Source: Insolitispirillum peregrinum
Lineage (GTDB): Bacteria; Pseudomonadota; Alphaproteobacteria; Rhodospirillales; Rhodospirillaceae
Direction of reading: 5' to 3'
DNA: 64,000 nt
NCBI RefSeq assembly: GCF_900156605.1
Contig: NZ_FTOA01000003.1
Span: forward strand, 661,855 to 725,854
This document shows positions 8,610 to 17,873 of the stretch, piece after piece (position 1 is the first letter of the stretch; every line of letters begins with the position of its first letter). The position numbers and the translations under genes were made by a program. The notes under the pieces were generated by a model. It made no database searches. It had not been told where the DNA came from and was given only the letters and a program-made list of their open reading frames with translations.

Positions 8610-8650
8610 TCCCGCCCCTGATCCCCTTGTGTAAGGAGGCAGGGGCGGGA
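8610..8650 (-). terminator. GC-rich hairpin after phoH-like gene
   Basis: An 11-bp perfect inverted repeat (TCCCGCCCCTG / CAGGGGCGGGA) lies 12 bases beyond the phoH-like stop codon on the minus strand. There is no poly-U tail, so it may be a 3'-end stabiliser or a weak terminator. Confidence 0.5.
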
Positions 8651-8661
8651 ATGCGGGGGGA

Positions 8662-9420
8662 TCAGACGACGGTCAGCATGGCGGCCACCAGCGGGTGGCG
8701 CACGATATCGGCGTCCTGCAGGCGAATCACCGCGATATCATCGAGTTGTTCCAGCCGGGTTGCCACATCGGCCAGCCCGGACACCCCCGGCAGCAGGTCG
8801 CTCTGGTCGGGGTCGCCGGTCAGCACCATGGTGGAATGCCAGCCCAGTCGGGTCAGCAGCATTTTCAACTGTCCATAGGTGCAGTTCTGCGCCTCGTCGA
8901 TCACCACAAAGGCATTGTTGAGGGTGCGCCCGCGCATATAGGCCACCGGAGCAATCTCGATGCTGCCATCGGCCAGCAGGGCGCGCAGGCGGCGGTTGCC
9001 CAGCCGGTCGCTGAGCGCGTCATACAGCGGTCGCAGGTAGGGGGCGAGCTTGTCTTCCAGCGCGCCGGGCAGGAAGCCGAGGCTTTCCCCGGCTTCGATT
9101 GCCGGGCGGGAGAGGACGATCCGCCCGATCGAGCCGCTTTCCAGTGCTTCGACCGCCTTGGCGATGGCGATATAGGTTTTGCCGGTCCCGGCCGGTCCCA
9201 GCGCCAGCACGACGTTGGTGGTGTCGATGGCGCTGATCAGGGCCGCCTGATTGGGGCTGTGCGGGCGAATGGTGCGGGTATAGGACTGCTCGCGCCGTTC
9301 GGGCTGCTGGTCAGGCTGTTGCCCGTGCAGGGGGTCCCATGCCGGGCCGTCGGGGATCACCGCACGCAGGCGGGGGCCGTTGCTGGCGGCAGTGGACGGA
9401 CGAAAAGATCGTTTGGCCAT
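8662..9420 (-). CDS. PhoH-like P-loop ATPase
   Basis: 252-aa member of the PhoH family, cytoplasmic P-loop ATPases related to the helicase core with a suspected role in RNA metabolism or stress. Walker A is LGPAGTGKTY (about residues 72-81) and Walker B is FVVIDEAQN (about 173-181), followed by the QLKMLLTRLGW, TGDPDQSD and GLADVATRL blocks of the family. The start at 9420 is supported by GGAG 7 bases upstream and by a basic N-terminus (MAKRSFRPS) typical of short PhoH proteins; a longer open frame to 9621 has no such support. It is not next to ybeY or miaB, so it is the stand-alone short type. Confidence 0.88.
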   Translation of the reverse strand: MAKRSFRPSTAASNGPRLRAVIPDGPAWDPLHGQQPDQQPERREQSYTRTIRPHSPNQAALISAIDTTNVVLALGPAGTGKTYIAIAKAVEALESGSIGRIVLSRPAIEAGESLGFLPGALEDKLAPYLRPLYDALSDRLGNRRLRALLADGSIEIAPVAYMRGRTLNNAFVVIDEAQNCTYGQLKMLLTRLGWHSTMVLTGDPDQSDLLPGVSGLADVATRLEQLDDIAVIRLQDADIVRHPLVAAMLTVV

Positions 9421-9817
9421 GACACGTCTCCTCAGGCTATACCGGGACCGCAGCAGAATGGTCCCGACACGGGGAAGGGGGCAAAACGCAAAACGCCTCC
9501 CCATGGGGAAGGCGCTTGGACAGGCTGGGCAAAAATGCTGGAACGAAGCCATCGCGGACCGGCGATGAGGGGGAGGCCCCCCGCTGTGCTCAGGGGATGC
9601 CAGGACTGTGCTCGCAGACAAGGCAAACCGTGAAACCCGCTCATGGCTCGACGTCCTGTGCTGGGGGCTGCCCCACGGAATGCCGTCTGGTCATCCATCA
9701 GGGTAACCACGCAAAACACCATGCTTTCCCTCAATATAGAGGGCGCGGGGGCGTTTGTCGCTCCCCTGTTGGTGACATTTTTGCGCAGGATTGCAGGTGG
9801 TCTTGATGCCCGCAGGC
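9421..9817. other. Gene-free interval between phoH-like and GT9 genes
   Basis: About 400 bases with no credible coding frame. On the minus strand it holds one terminator-like hairpin (9482-9514), far from the GT9 stop codon, so an unrecognised small RNA ending at that hairpin is possible; I found no similarity to known RNAs such as 6S, SRP RNA, RNase P or tmRNA. Confidence 0.4.
9482..9514 (-). terminator. Terminator-like hairpin with interrupted T tract
   Basis: Minus-strand reading gives CGCCTTCCCC, ATGGGG and AGGCG with one bulge, then TTTTGCGTTTT. It lies about 300 bases after the GT9 stop codon and about 60 bases before the phoH-like start. Confidence 0.5.
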
Positions 9818-11038
9818 TCAGGCCGTTCGCTGGGGCAGGAAATCGGCCAGGGCGCCGATCACCTGCGCGGCGGTGATCGCACTGACACACGGGGCCGGTT
9901 CGTCTGCCGTCAGGGTGTAAATGCAGCGCCCGGCGCAGTCGTAACAGTCCATCGGATGGGTGACCGGGATCGGGGCGATGCGGCCGGGCAGCAGGCGGCT
10001 GCGACCATAGGGCAGGGTGCGACCCCAGAACGTGCCGCTGGTCAGGCACAGGCTGGGGGTGGCGACCATCGCCGCCAGATGGATCAGCGGGCCTTCGTTG
10101 CCGATCACCAGATCGGCGCGGGCGACCAGTGCCGGCAGGTCGGCCAGCGAAATCTTGCCGCACAGGTCGGCGGTAATGGCCGAGGTGCTGAGGGCCATGA
10201 TCATCGCCGCATGGGGGGCGTCGTCCTGACCGCCGCACACCAGCACCGGCAGGGCGTAATGCTTGTGAATGGCATCGACCACGGTGGCAAAGCTGCTTGC
10301 CGGCCACCGTTGCAGCGGACTGGCGGCACCGGGGGCCAGAATGACATAGCGATCCGGCAGGCCCATGTCTGCCGATGGTTGCAGCATCTCCGACGGAAAG
10401 GGCGACGGCCCCGCCGGATCAAGGGTCACACCCAGTTGCGCCAGCAGGCGTTCCTGGCTTTCCGTTTCCGGCAGCGGGTCTTTCGGCGGATTGGGCAGCA
10501 GGGTGGTATAGACCCGCCGTCCCAGCCGGTGGCCGGTGCGGGTGGTTTTGCGCCCATCGCCAACCCAGCCGATGCGCTTTTTTGCCGCGCTGAACCGTAC
10601 CATGCTGTCACCGCCCAACAAGGTGCGGGAATAGCTGGTTTCCAGAGCCAGATCGGCGCGGATGTCGGCCAGTTTCCCGGCAAAGGCCCAGCGATAGCGC
10701 CAGGAGTGCCGCCATGCGATACCGTCAACCGGGATGATTTCGGCTTCGTCACCGATGTCTTGCAGCAACGGTTCGACCCCGGCCGGAACCACCAGCAGGA
10801 CACGATAGCCCTTTTGCCGCAAGGACGGGATCAGGCGTTGACCGGCAGGTAGCCACAGCAGGACGTCGGACAGGTCGCCCAGACGGACGATCAGTGCCAC
10901 CGGCGAGCGCAACGGGCGGCGATGCAGGCGGCGATGCAGGGACAGCCACAGGGCGAGCAGGGAGTCCAGCAGGAACAGCACGGAGGCATCAAGCCGCATC
11001 AGCCAGAGCCGGAGTTGCAACAACAGGTAGGCCTGCAT
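9818..11038 (-). CDS. Glycosyltransferase family 9 (heptosyltransferase-like)
   Basis: 406-aa GT-B glycosyltransferase of the GT9/heptosyltransferase family, expected to add a heptose or other sugar to lipopolysaccharide core on the cytoplasmic face. Residues 45-70 carry the N-terminal LIVRLGDLSDVLLWLPA block, and the nucleotide-sugar side shows LAPGAASPLQRWP and GNEGPLIHLAA (canonical GNDSGPMHLAAA, so the GDSG Asp is altered to E). The C-terminal Cys-rich motif (MDCYDCAGRCIYTL) occurs in many GT9 proteins. The start at 11038 has GGGGAGG 9 bases upstream; the N-terminal 40 residues are hydrophobic/basic and could attach the protein to the membrane. It is divergent from the lipoprotein and acyltransferase genes, which also suggest surface polysaccharide work. 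Confidence 0.82.
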   Translation of the reverse strand: MQAYLLLQLRLWLMRLDASVLFLLDSLLALWLSLHRRLHRRPLRSPVALIVRLGDLSDVLLWLPAGQRLIPSLRQKGYRVLLVVPAGVEPLLQDIGDEAEIIPVDGIAWRHSWRYRWAFAGKLADIRADLALETSYSRTLLGGDSMVRFSAAKKRIGWVGDGRKTTRTGHRLGRRVYTTLLPNPPKDPLPETESQERLLAQLGVTLDPAGPSPFPSEMLQPSADMGLPDRYVILAPGAASPLQRWPASSFATVVDAIHKHYALPVLVCGGQDDAPHAAMIMALSTSAITADLCGKISLADLPALVARADLVIGNEGPLIHLAAMVATPSLCLTSGTFWGRTLPYGRSRLLPGRIAPIPVTHPMDCYDCAGRCIYTLTADEPAPCVSAITAAQVIGALADFLPQRTA

Positions 11039-11306
11039 CCTACACGCCTCCCCACGCCGGTTGCGGACAACAGACGGGACTGGTGAAGCGGCGGATGTCA
11101 GCACCCGTGGGCATGGCACTCCATGGTTCTTGTCAGGATGTTTGCGGGATGATGTCGGGGCCTACCCTAACGAAGCAAGCCTGCCCATGCTACTGAAAAC
11201 ACCGGCCATAGGTCATCAAGATCACCCTGAAAAAAGTGTAACGGCCACCGGATGGCCAAATATGCTATGGTACAGGAAATTAGAGGCCTTTTGTGAGACG
11301 CCTGAC

Positions 11307-11924
11307 ATGAAACATGTGCTGACCACTGCCGGTACCACCGGCGGGATCATTGCCGGGATTATCGCCGGTCTGTCCGCCATCGCCGTGGCGGGCTGTACGG
11401 ACTCTTCGGTTCTGTACCGGCCTGTCGCTTTTGGACAGCAGCCGGTGATCGCGGCATGGAATTCCGGCTTTTCCGGCAAAACGGCCCTGATCGAGGTCCA
11501 CAACGCTCCGGCTGATGCGGCGGCTCAGCTCGCCGCACGGGCCAGCGTGCCGGTCGGGGCGGCGCCGGTGGCCGGATTTACCAGTGTTCCGGCCCAGGCC
11601 AGCGATCCGCGCTATCGGGTGGTGCTGGTGTTTGGCACCAGCGATGCCTTTGACGGCGCGGCGGCGTGCGAGCTGGCGGGGGCCGGGGATGGCACTGTGC
11701 CTGCCAGCAAGCAGGATCCGGCCAGTCACGAGGTGCAGGCCGCGCTGTGCTTTAATGCCGAGCGATTGTCCGAAATCCGCCTGCGTCCGGGGGCTGCTCC
11801 GTTGGGAAGCGGGGATGAACTGGCCGACCGGCGGCTGTTGGGGCAAATCATGGATCACCTGTATACCCCGCAGGTCGGAGGCCGTCTGCGTGGCGATGGA
11901 TGCACCCTGAGCGGCGGGTGCTGA
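11307..11924 (+). CDS. Putative lipoprotein of unknown function
   Basis: 205 aa. An N-terminal hydrophobic segment ends in the lipobox-like IAVAGC (Cys at about residue 30), so lipidation and export by the Lol/Sec pathway are likely. The mature part (Ala/Gly-rich, with a VVLVFGTSDAFDG strand and scattered cysteines) matches no family I recognise. The start at 11307 gives the best signal peptide; no strong ribosome-binding site is visible and an in-frame ATG at 11262 is an alternative. It lies about 100 bases before the MBOAT gene in the same direction and could be part of the same envelope module. Confidence 0.65.
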   Translation: MKHVLTTAGTTGGIIAGIIAGLSAIAVAGCTDSSVLYRPVAFGQQPVIAAWNSGFSGKTALIEVHNAPADAAAQLAARASVPVGAAPVAGFTSVPAQASDPRYRVVLVFGTSDAFDGAAACELAGAGDGTVPASKQDPASHEVQAALCFNAERLSEIRLRPGAAPLGSGDELADRRLLGQIMDHLYTPQVGGRLRGDGCTLSGGC

Positions 11925-12028
11925 GGGGGTAAAAGCCCGGCACGGGCAGGCCGTTTGATTCTGGCCCCTTGACAGGTTCCGTTCTCCCCGGCAGGAAAGC
12001 CGACACAATCGCTGGGACGGGGAGCCTG

Positions 12029-13435
12029 ATGAGCTTTGACAGCCTGATTTTTATGCTGTGCTTTGGGGGCTTTCTGGTCCTGTACCGCCTGCTGCCGATG
12101 CCGCGTGTGCTGGCGCTGGCGGCCAGTCTGGCCTTTTATGCCGTTGCCGGCTGGTTTGATCTGGGATTGGTGCTGGCGGTCAAGATCGCCAACTTCTGGC
12201 TGTCGCGCTTTGTGACTCCTGACAAGGTGGCGCCAGAGCGGGTCGGAAACCGCAAGCTGCGGCTGATCCTGATCATTGCCACCAACGTGGCGACGCTGGC
12301 GTTCTTTAAATATCGCTCGCTGCTGACCGGCGGCAGCCTGAGCCAGAACGTCTTTGGCATGGATATCGTCATCCCGCTGGGGATTTCGTTCTACATCTTC
12401 CAGATCATTGCCTATCAGGTGGATGTCTATCGGGGGACGGTGGCGCGGATCACCTCGTTGCCATCGTTCCTGCTGTTTTCCCTCTATTTCCCGCAATTGA
12501 TCGCCGGGCCGATCGTGCGCGCCAGCCAGTTGGCACCGCAAATCCACCGCCTGTCGTGGTGGGGGCGCAAGGCTCCCAAACCCCGCATTGCCATCAGTTT
12601 CGGGCTGGGCCTGATCACCCTCGGGCTGATCAAGAAAGTGCTGCTCGCCGATGCCATCGCCCCGTGGGTCGATGCCGGTTTCGCCGAAGGCGTCGCCGAC
12701 AGCTTTACCGGCTGGGTGATCGCCTGGGCATTCAGCTTTCAGATTTACTTCGATTTTTCCGGCTATTCCGACATGGCGGTCGGGATGGCGGCCCTGATGG
12801 GCATTCGCCTGCCGATCAACTTCCGCCAGCCGTTTCTCAGCCGCTCGCCGCAGGAATTCTGGCGGCGCTGGCATATCACCCTGTCATCGTGGATTCGGGA
12901 TTATCTTTATATTCCCCTCGGTGGCAATCGTGGCGGAGCGCTGCGCAATGCGCTGGTGCTGATCGCGGTGATGGGGCTGGCCGGTCTGTGGCACGGGGCC
13001 AACTGGACCTTCATCCTGTGGGGCCTGTGCTGGGGGGGCGTGATCTTTTTGTGGCGACCGTTCCGCCACGTTTTGCAGAAAGTTCCCGGCCTTGACTGGG
13101 CGCTGGTGATGCTGGCGGTGGTGGTGCTGTTCGTCCTGTTCCGGGCGGCGGACATCCACAGTGCGGTGCAGTTCATTGCCACCCTGTTCGGCGGCGGTGG
13201 CGAGGGGACGATGCGGCTGGGGGACAGCCCGGGTGATCGTCTGTGGATGCTGGCAGGCTGTGCGGCATTGATGGGGCTGCACTGGCTGGAACGCCGCCTG
13301 CTCAGTCTGCGCACCGTTCATCGCCTGATGCGGCGGGATCACCCGCTGGTCTGGGGGCTGTTGTTGGGGCTGTGTCTGTGGATGGTGCTGCTGCCAAAGA
13401 TTTCCACCACGCCGTTCATCTATTTCCGTTTCTGA
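12029..13435 (+). CDS. MBOAT-family O-acyltransferase (AlgI-like)
   Basis: 468-aa polytopic inner-membrane acyltransferase of the MBOAT/AlgI family, which passes acyl (usually acetyl) groups across the membrane to extracytoplasmic glycans. The hallmark regions are visible: FSGYSDMAVGMAALMGI, FRQPFLSRSPQEFWRRWHIT, WIRDYLYIPLGG, and the conserved catalytic His in LAGLWHGANWTFILWG (about residue 323). The start at 12029 has GGGGAG 5 bases upstream. The next gene, 22 bases downstream, encodes an SGNH-fold periplasmic partner, as in alginate and cellulose acetylation systems (AlgI with AlgJ/X). Acceptor glycan unknown. Confidence 0.92.
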   Translation: MSFDSLIFMLCFGGFLVLYRLLPMPRVLALAASLAFYAVAGWFDLGLVLAVKIANFWLSRFVTPDKVAPERVGNRKLRLILIIATNVATLAFFKYRSLLTGGSLSQNVFGMDIVIPLGISFYIFQIIAYQVDVYRGTVARITSLPSFLLFSLYFPQLIAGPIVRASQLAPQIHRLSWWGRKAPKPRIAISFGLGLITLGLIKKVLLADAIAPWVDAGFAEGVADSFTGWVIAWAFSFQIYFDFSGYSDMAVGMAALMGIRLPINFRQPFLSRSPQEFWRRWHITLSSWIRDYLYIPLGGNRGGALRNALVLIAVMGLAGLWHGANWTFILWGLCWGGVIFLWRPFRHVLQKVPGLDWALVMLAVVVLFVLFRAADIHSAVQFIATLFGGGGEGTMRLGDSPGDRLWMLAGCAALMGLHWLERRLLSLRTVHRLMRRDHPLVWGLLLGLCLWMVLLPKISTTPFIYFRF

Positions 13436-13457
13436 TGCCGTCAGACAGGGGCCGATC

Positions 13458-14723
13458 ATGAAGACTGTTCACAGCCGGTGCCGACTGACGTTCCTCGGGC
13501 GGGTGGTGCGGGGGGCAGGGGGCCTGCTGGCCGGTCTGGTGCTGGCCTGCCTGCTGTTTGAAGGGGTGCTGCGCCTGACCGAGCTGCCGCCCGCCTGGAA
13601 GGTGTTGCCGGTAGCGCAAGCGAATCTCTATGCTCCCGATCCGCTGGTCGGCTACCGCCTGCGGCCCGGTGCCCACGGTCTGTGGATCACCGAAAACCGC
13701 GCACCGGTCAGCATCAATGCCGAAGGCTTGCGCAATCCGCCCCTGAACGGCCCGGCAGGCGTCGGGCGGCAGGTCTACGCGCTGGGGGATTCGATGGTCG
13801 AGGCCCTGCAGGTGACCGACGGCGAGACCTTTGTCCGCCTGAGCGAACAGGCTTTGCAGCGGCGCGCACAGGCCGACCGGGTGCTGAATTTCGGACTGTC
13901 GGGGGCAACGCCGCCGGTGCAGTTGTGGCGCTTTTTGTCGCTGACCCGGCAGGCGGTCCTGTCGCCGCGTCCCGGTGACGTGGTAATTTTCAGCATTTCA
14001 TACAGTGATTTTCTGGCGCCTGAAATGGCCGGAACCGGTGAATTTGTCGGCTATGACCGCAACGGCGACGGCCAGATCGGGCCGAACCGCCCGTTTCTCG
14101 CCAGTCGGGGCTATCAGATGCGCTCTGGCCCGTTGGGCGAGGCGATTTATCAGGTGATGGATCACAGCCGTCTGGCGCTGGTGCTGAATCAGCGCAAGAA
14201 CGTTGGCCTGCTGGCGGAACTGCCGAAAGCGGCCTCCAAACCGGCGGGCACTGCCACCCCGGACGCCTGTCAGGCCAACCCGCGGCAGGCGCTGGCAACG
14301 GCAGCCGGTCATATCCGGCAGGCTGCCACCCCCCTCAGCCTGCCGGAGCAGCGGTTGCAGGCGTGGCTGGATGATGTCCGCCAGCAGATGGTCAATCACG
14401 GGCTGAAGGTGGTGGTGGTGGTGCGCGGGCTGTCCGGTGGCTGTCTGAACCCTGATGAGGCAGCGCAGGAGGCATCCCTCTGGCGGTCGGCCAGCGCTGC
14501 GCTGCGTGACCTGTTTGCCACGCGTGATATTCAAATGGCCGACCTCGACCAGTGGCTGCTGTCGCGGGGGATCACCCGGGCGCAGGAATCCGCCCTGCAC
14601 GGGTTCGGGGCGGCGCTGGGCTATGGTCACCTGAACCCCGATGGTCATCGTGTTTGGGCTGATCTGTACGAAGAGCTGGTGGTCAATACCTCCCCGGCGG
14701 CCTGCGGCTCGTGTGGGGGATGA
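13458..14723 (+). CDS. Periplasmic SGNH/GDSL-fold acyltransferase partner of the MBOAT protein
   Basis: 421 aa with an N-terminal membrane anchor (about residues 13-36) and an extracytoplasmic SGNH domain. Block I is ALGDSMVEALQ (nucleophile Ser, near residue 114) and the C-terminal catalytic pair is seen in GHLNPDGHRVWADLL-like sequence (Asp and His near 394-397; actual text GHLNPDGHRVWADL). Proteins of this kind take the acyl group from the MBOAT channel and transfer it to glycan. Residues about 196-204 (YDRNGDGQIG) resemble an EF-hand or dockerin calcium loop (D-x-N-x-D-G-x-I), so calcium binding is possible. Last codon abuts the last codon of the convergent gene with no spacer. Confidence 0.82.
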   Translation: MKTVHSRCRLTFLGRVVRGAGGLLAGLVLACLLFEGVLRLTELPPAWKVLPVAQANLYAPDPLVGYRLRPGAHGLWITENRAPVSINAEGLRNPPLNGPAGVGRQVYALGDSMVEALQVTDGETFVRLSEQALQRRAQADRVLNFGLSGATPPVQLWRFLSLTRQAVLSPRPGDVVIFSISYSDFLAPEMAGTGEFVGYDRNGDGQIGPNRPFLASRGYQMRSGPLGEAIYQVMDHSRLALVLNQRKNVGLLAELPKAASKPAGTATPDACQANPRQALATAAGHIRQAATPLSLPEQRLQAWLDDVRQQMVNHGLKVVVVVRGLSGGCLNPDEAAQEASLWRSASAALRDLFATRDIQMADLDQWLLSRGITRAQESALHGFGAALGYGHLNPDGHRVWADLYEELVVNTSPAACGSCGG

Positions 14724-15269
14724 TCAACAGAACCCCGTTTGCTCCTCGTTACGCGGTTGGTAGCAACTGCGGACCAAACCGTTGCGGAAGCCTTCGACCG
14801 ACAGCAGGTTCCAGCGGTAACGCTGTGCGCCCGGTTCCCACAGCGGGATGCCTCGACCGAGGATCACCGGAACGGTATACAGCTCGACCTCATCAATCAG
14901 CCCGGCGGCCAGCAGCGGCGCGATGACCGAACGTCCGCCGCAGATCCACACCGTTCGCCCCGCCTGCCGGGCCTGTCGCACCGTTGCCTGTACGTCACCG
15001 GTGGCGCGGACGCCGGGCGGCGGGCTGTCGTCCAGCGGGCGGCGGGTCAGCACCTCGACCCGCTTGCCAGCGTAAGGCCACGGTTCATCCATCGCCCGCA
15101 GCTGGTCATAGGTGCGCCGTCCCAGTACCACCACATCGACCACCGCCAGAAAGGCGGCCATCCCGACCTCTTCGCTGTCAAATGGCTCCAGCCATGCCAC
15201 CCCGCCAGCGGAATCGGCAATGTAGCCGTCCAGCGAGGTGGCAATCATCAGGATCACCTGTCCGCCCAT
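14724..15269 (-). CDS. RibD C-terminal / dihydrofolate-reductase-like protein
   Basis: 181-aa member of the RibD_C/DHFR-like superfamily, NADPH-binding reductases of uncertain substrate. Visible blocks are VILMIATSLDGYIAD at the N-terminus, VVVLGRRTYDQL (the nucleotide-binding Arg-Thr pair), VWICGGRSVIAPLLAAGLID (the GG phosphate loop) and VPVILGRGIPLWE. All are standard for YyaP/RibD_C single-domain proteins, which are not the riboflavin enzyme itself. The ATG lies 2 bases beyond the stop codon of the YciA-like gene, so the two are translationally coupled. Cellular role unknown. Confidence 0.85.
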   Translation of the reverse strand: MGGQVILMIATSLDGYIADSAGGVAWLEPFDSEEVGMAAFLAVVDVVVLGRRTYDQLRAMDEPWPYAGKRVEVLTRRPLDDSPPPGVRATGDVQATVRQARQAGRTVWICGGRSVIAPLLAAGLIDEVELYTVPVILGRGIPLWEPGAQRYRWNLLSVEGFRNGLVRSCYQPRNEEQTGFC

Positions 15270-15271
15270 CC

Positions 15272-15688
15272 TCAGGCTCCGGTCCCGATCACCCGCTTGT
15301 GGCGGTTGTCGTCAATGGCGACAAAGGTGAACAGCCCTTCGGTGACTTTTTCATGCACGTCGCTGTCCATCCGTCGTACCCAGGCTTCGACCGCAATCGC
15401 CAGCGAGGTCCGGCCCCGGCGGACTTCGTGGCAATAGCAGGTCAGCTCATCGCCGACGAACACCGGCTTGTGAAAGGTAAAGCCGTCAACCGCCACCGTT
15501 GCCACCCGTCCGCCCGCGCAATAGCGCGCGAAGGTGCCGCCCGCCAGATCCATCTGGCTCATCAGCCAGCCGCCAAACACGTCGCCCGACGGATTGGTGT
15601 CGGCGGGCATGGCGATGGTACGGATGCTGACCTCGCCCGTTGGTCCCGCCGGGGTGGAGCCCGATAGGGGGTGTACTGTCTCGCTCAT
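15272..15688 (-). CDS. Acyl-CoA thioesterase, YciA-type hotdog fold
   Basis: 138-aa hotdog thioesterase of the YciA/acyl-CoA hydrolase family, which hydrolyses a broad range of acyl-CoA esters in the cytoplasm. The hallmark is RTIAMPADTNPSGDVFGGWL, holding the catalytic Asn/Asp region, followed by MDLAGGTFA and VDGFTFHKPVFVGDELTCY. The start at 15688 gives the family length and has GGAG and AGGA upstream; the frame stays open to 15928 into the parE promoter region but without support. It is the first gene of a two-gene unit with the RibD-like reductase and is divergent from parE, 202 bases away. Confidence 0.88.
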   Translation of the reverse strand: MSETVHPLSGSTPAGPTGEVSIRTIAMPADTNPSGDVFGGWLMSQMDLAGGTFARYCAGGRVATVAVDGFTFHKPVFVGDELTCYCHEVRRGRTSLAIAVEAWVRRMDSDVHEKVTEGLFTFVAIDDNRHKRVIGTGA

Positions 15689-15890
15689 TCCTGCTACTCC
15701 GGCTCTGTCCTTTTCCTGCCGAGAGAGATAGGCTACCCGGCCAGCAACTGCAAACCCCGTAATCGGGGGCGGCGGGCAGACCCAGCGGGTTCTGCTTTCC
15801 TTTTGCGGCTGCTTTGGTGTAGTCCTAACTGCGTTTCTGTTCCCGGTTCGTTGCTTTTCTTTACCGCCACGTACAAGTCCGTAGGGTGCC

Positions 15891-17873
15891 ATGTCTGACC
15901 TGTTCCAAAACCTGTCTCCCAAGAACACCGACTACACCGCCAAGGATATCGAGGTTCTCGAAGGTCTGGAGCCTGTCCGCAAGCGGCCGGGGATGTACAT
16001 CGGCGGGACCGATGACAAGGCCCTGCACCATCTGGTGGCCGAAGTGCTCGACAACGCGATGGACGAGGCCGTCGCCGGGCATGCGTCGTTCATTGATCTG
16101 GAACTGGCTGCCGATGGCGCGGTCACCGTACGCGACAACGGGCGCGGCATTCCGGTTGATCCGCACCCGAAATACCCCGGCAAGTCGGCGCTGGAGGTCA
16201 TTTTGACCACCCTGCACTCGGGCGGCAAGTTCGGTGGCGATGCCTATAAGGTCTCGGGCGGTCTGCACGGGGTGGGGATCAGCGTGGTTAACGCCCTGTC
16301 GGAAGAAACCGTTATCGAGGTCGCCCGCGACAAGCAACTGTGGCGGCAACGCTATTCCCGTGGCCTGCCGCAGACGGCGTTGGAACTGGTCGGTCCGGTG
16401 CCCAACCGGCGCGGGACCACCGTCCGCTTCAAGGCCGACCCGGAGATTTTCGGCCCGCGCGCCCGCTTCAAGCCTGCCACCCTGTACCGCATGGCGCGCT
16501 CGAAGGCCTACCTGTTCCGGGGCGTGCGGATTCGCTGGTCCTGTGACCCGCTGTTGCTGAGTGACAGCGACGCCGTTCCGGCCAAAGAGGAATTGCACTT
16601 CCCCAACGGCGTGCAGGACTTTCTGGAAAGCGCCCTCAAAGGCCGCCCGACCGTCACCGGCATTTATGCCGGTCAGGGGACGCTGGCCGATGACATGGGA
16701 TCGGTGGAATGGGCGGTGTGCTGGCCCGAGGATCAGGAGGCGTTCTTTTCCTCCTACGTCAACACCATCCCCACCCCCGAGGGCGGCACGCACGAAAACG
16801 GTCTGCGCAATGCCCTGACCAAAGGGTTGCGGTCGTTTGCCGATCTGGCGAAGGTCAAAAAGGGTGGCGACCTGACCGCCGAAGACGTGATGGGCGGCGC
16901 CTGTGTGATGCTGTCGCTGTTCATCCGCGAGCCGCAGTTTCAGGGCCAGACCAAGGAACGGCTGGCCTCGGCCGAAGCAACCCGGCTGGTCGAGCAAGCC
17001 CTGCGCGACCATTTCGACCACTGGCTGACCGCCGCGCCGGACGTGGCGAACCAGTTGCTGACCCATGCGCTGGAGCGGATGGACGAGCGTCTGCGCAAAA
17101 AGCAGAGCAAGGAGATGTCGCGCAAGACCGCCACCAAGCGTCTGCGTCTGCCGGGCAAGCTGGCCGACTGCTCGCGCTCGATTGCCACCGGCACTGAACT
17201 GTTTCTGGTCGAGGGTGATTCCGCTGGTGGCTCGGCCAAACAGGCCCGCAACCGCGAAATTCAGGCGGTGCTGCCCCTGCGCGGCAAAATCCTCAACGTC
17301 GCCTCGGCCTCGCTGGACAAGCTGCGCGCCAATCAGGAACTGACCGATCTGGTCGAGGCGCTGGGCTGCGGCATCCGCGACCATTACGAAGCCGACAAGC
17401 TGCGTTATGAAAAGGTCATCATCATGACCGACGCCGACGTTGACGGCGCCCACATTGCCAGCCTGCTGATGACTTTCTTTTACCGTGAAATGCCGCGCCT
17501 GATCGAAGACGGTCACCTGTATCTGGCCATGCCGCCGCTTTATCGCCTGTCAACCGGCACCAAAAGCATCTATGCCCGCGACGATGCCCACAAGGACGCG
17601 CTGCTGAAGAAAGAGTTCAAGGGCAAAAAGGTCGATATCAGCCGCTTCAAGGGTCTGGGCGAAATGCCGCCGTCGCAGTTGAAGGAAACCACCATGAACC
17701 CGGCCAGCCGCACCCTGTTGCGGGTGGTGTTGCCGGGCAAAAAGACCGAAGAAGACCGCGAAATCGCGCTGGCAACCGCCTCGCTGGTCGAGCAGTTGAT
17801 GGGCCGCAAGCCGGAATTGCGCTTCCAGTTCATCCAGCAAAACGCCCAGTTCGCGGGCGATCTGGATATTTAG
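15891..17873 (+). CDS. parE: DNA topoisomerase IV subunit B
   Basis: 660-aa GHKL-type ATPase subunit of topoisomerase IV, which with ParC decatenates daughter chromosomes. Visible motifs: RKRPGMYIGGTD, ATP-binding EVLDNAMDEA and VRDNGRGIPVD, the GHKL loop SGGLHGVGISVVNAL, the TOPRIM motif EGDSAGGSAKQAR (about 443-455) and IIMTDADVDGAHIASLL (about 511-527), then the RFKGLGEMPPSQLKETTM block. The C-terminus FQFIQQNAQFAGDLDI marks it as ParE rather than GyrB, which has a longer TOPRIM region and ends in DI. The stop codon TAG overlaps the first base pair step of a repeat element beginning at 17872. Confidence 0.96.
   Translation: MSDLFQNLSPKNTDYTAKDIEVLEGLEPVRKRPGMYIGGTDDKALHHLVAEVLDNAMDEAVAGHASFIDLELAADGAVTVRDNGRGIPVDPHPKYPGKSALEVILTTLHSGGKFGGDAYKVSGGLHGVGISVVNALSEETVIEVARDKQLWRQRYSRGLPQTALELVGPVPNRRGTTVRFKADPEIFGPRARFKPATLYRMARSKAYLFRGVRIRWSCDPLLLSDSDAVPAKEELHFPNGVQDFLESALKGRPTVTGIYAGQGTLADDMGSVEWAVCWPEDQEAFFSSYVNTIPTPEGGTHENGLRNALTKGLRSFADLAKVKKGGDLTAEDVMGGACVMLSLFIREPQFQGQTKERLASAEATRLVEQALRDHFDHWLTAAPDVANQLLTHALERMDERLRKKQSKEMSRKTATKRLRLPGKLADCSRSIATGTELFLVEGDSAGGSAKQARNREIQAVLPLRGKILNVASASLDKLRANQELTDLVEALGCGIRDHYEADKLRYEKVIIMTDADVDGAHIASLLMTFFYREMPRLIEDGHLYLAMPPLYRLSTGTKSIYARDDAHKDALLKKEFKGKKVDISRFKGLGEMPPSQLKETTMNPASRTLLRVVLPGKKTEEDREIALATASLVEQLMGRKPELRFQFIQQNAQFAGDLDI

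Noticed and set aside
9482..9817. A small RNA or stable RNA gene ending at the hairpin near 9500
   Set aside because: No sequence block of SRP RNA, RNase P RNA, tmRNA or 6S RNA could be recognised, and no promoter is obvious; kept only as a possibility.
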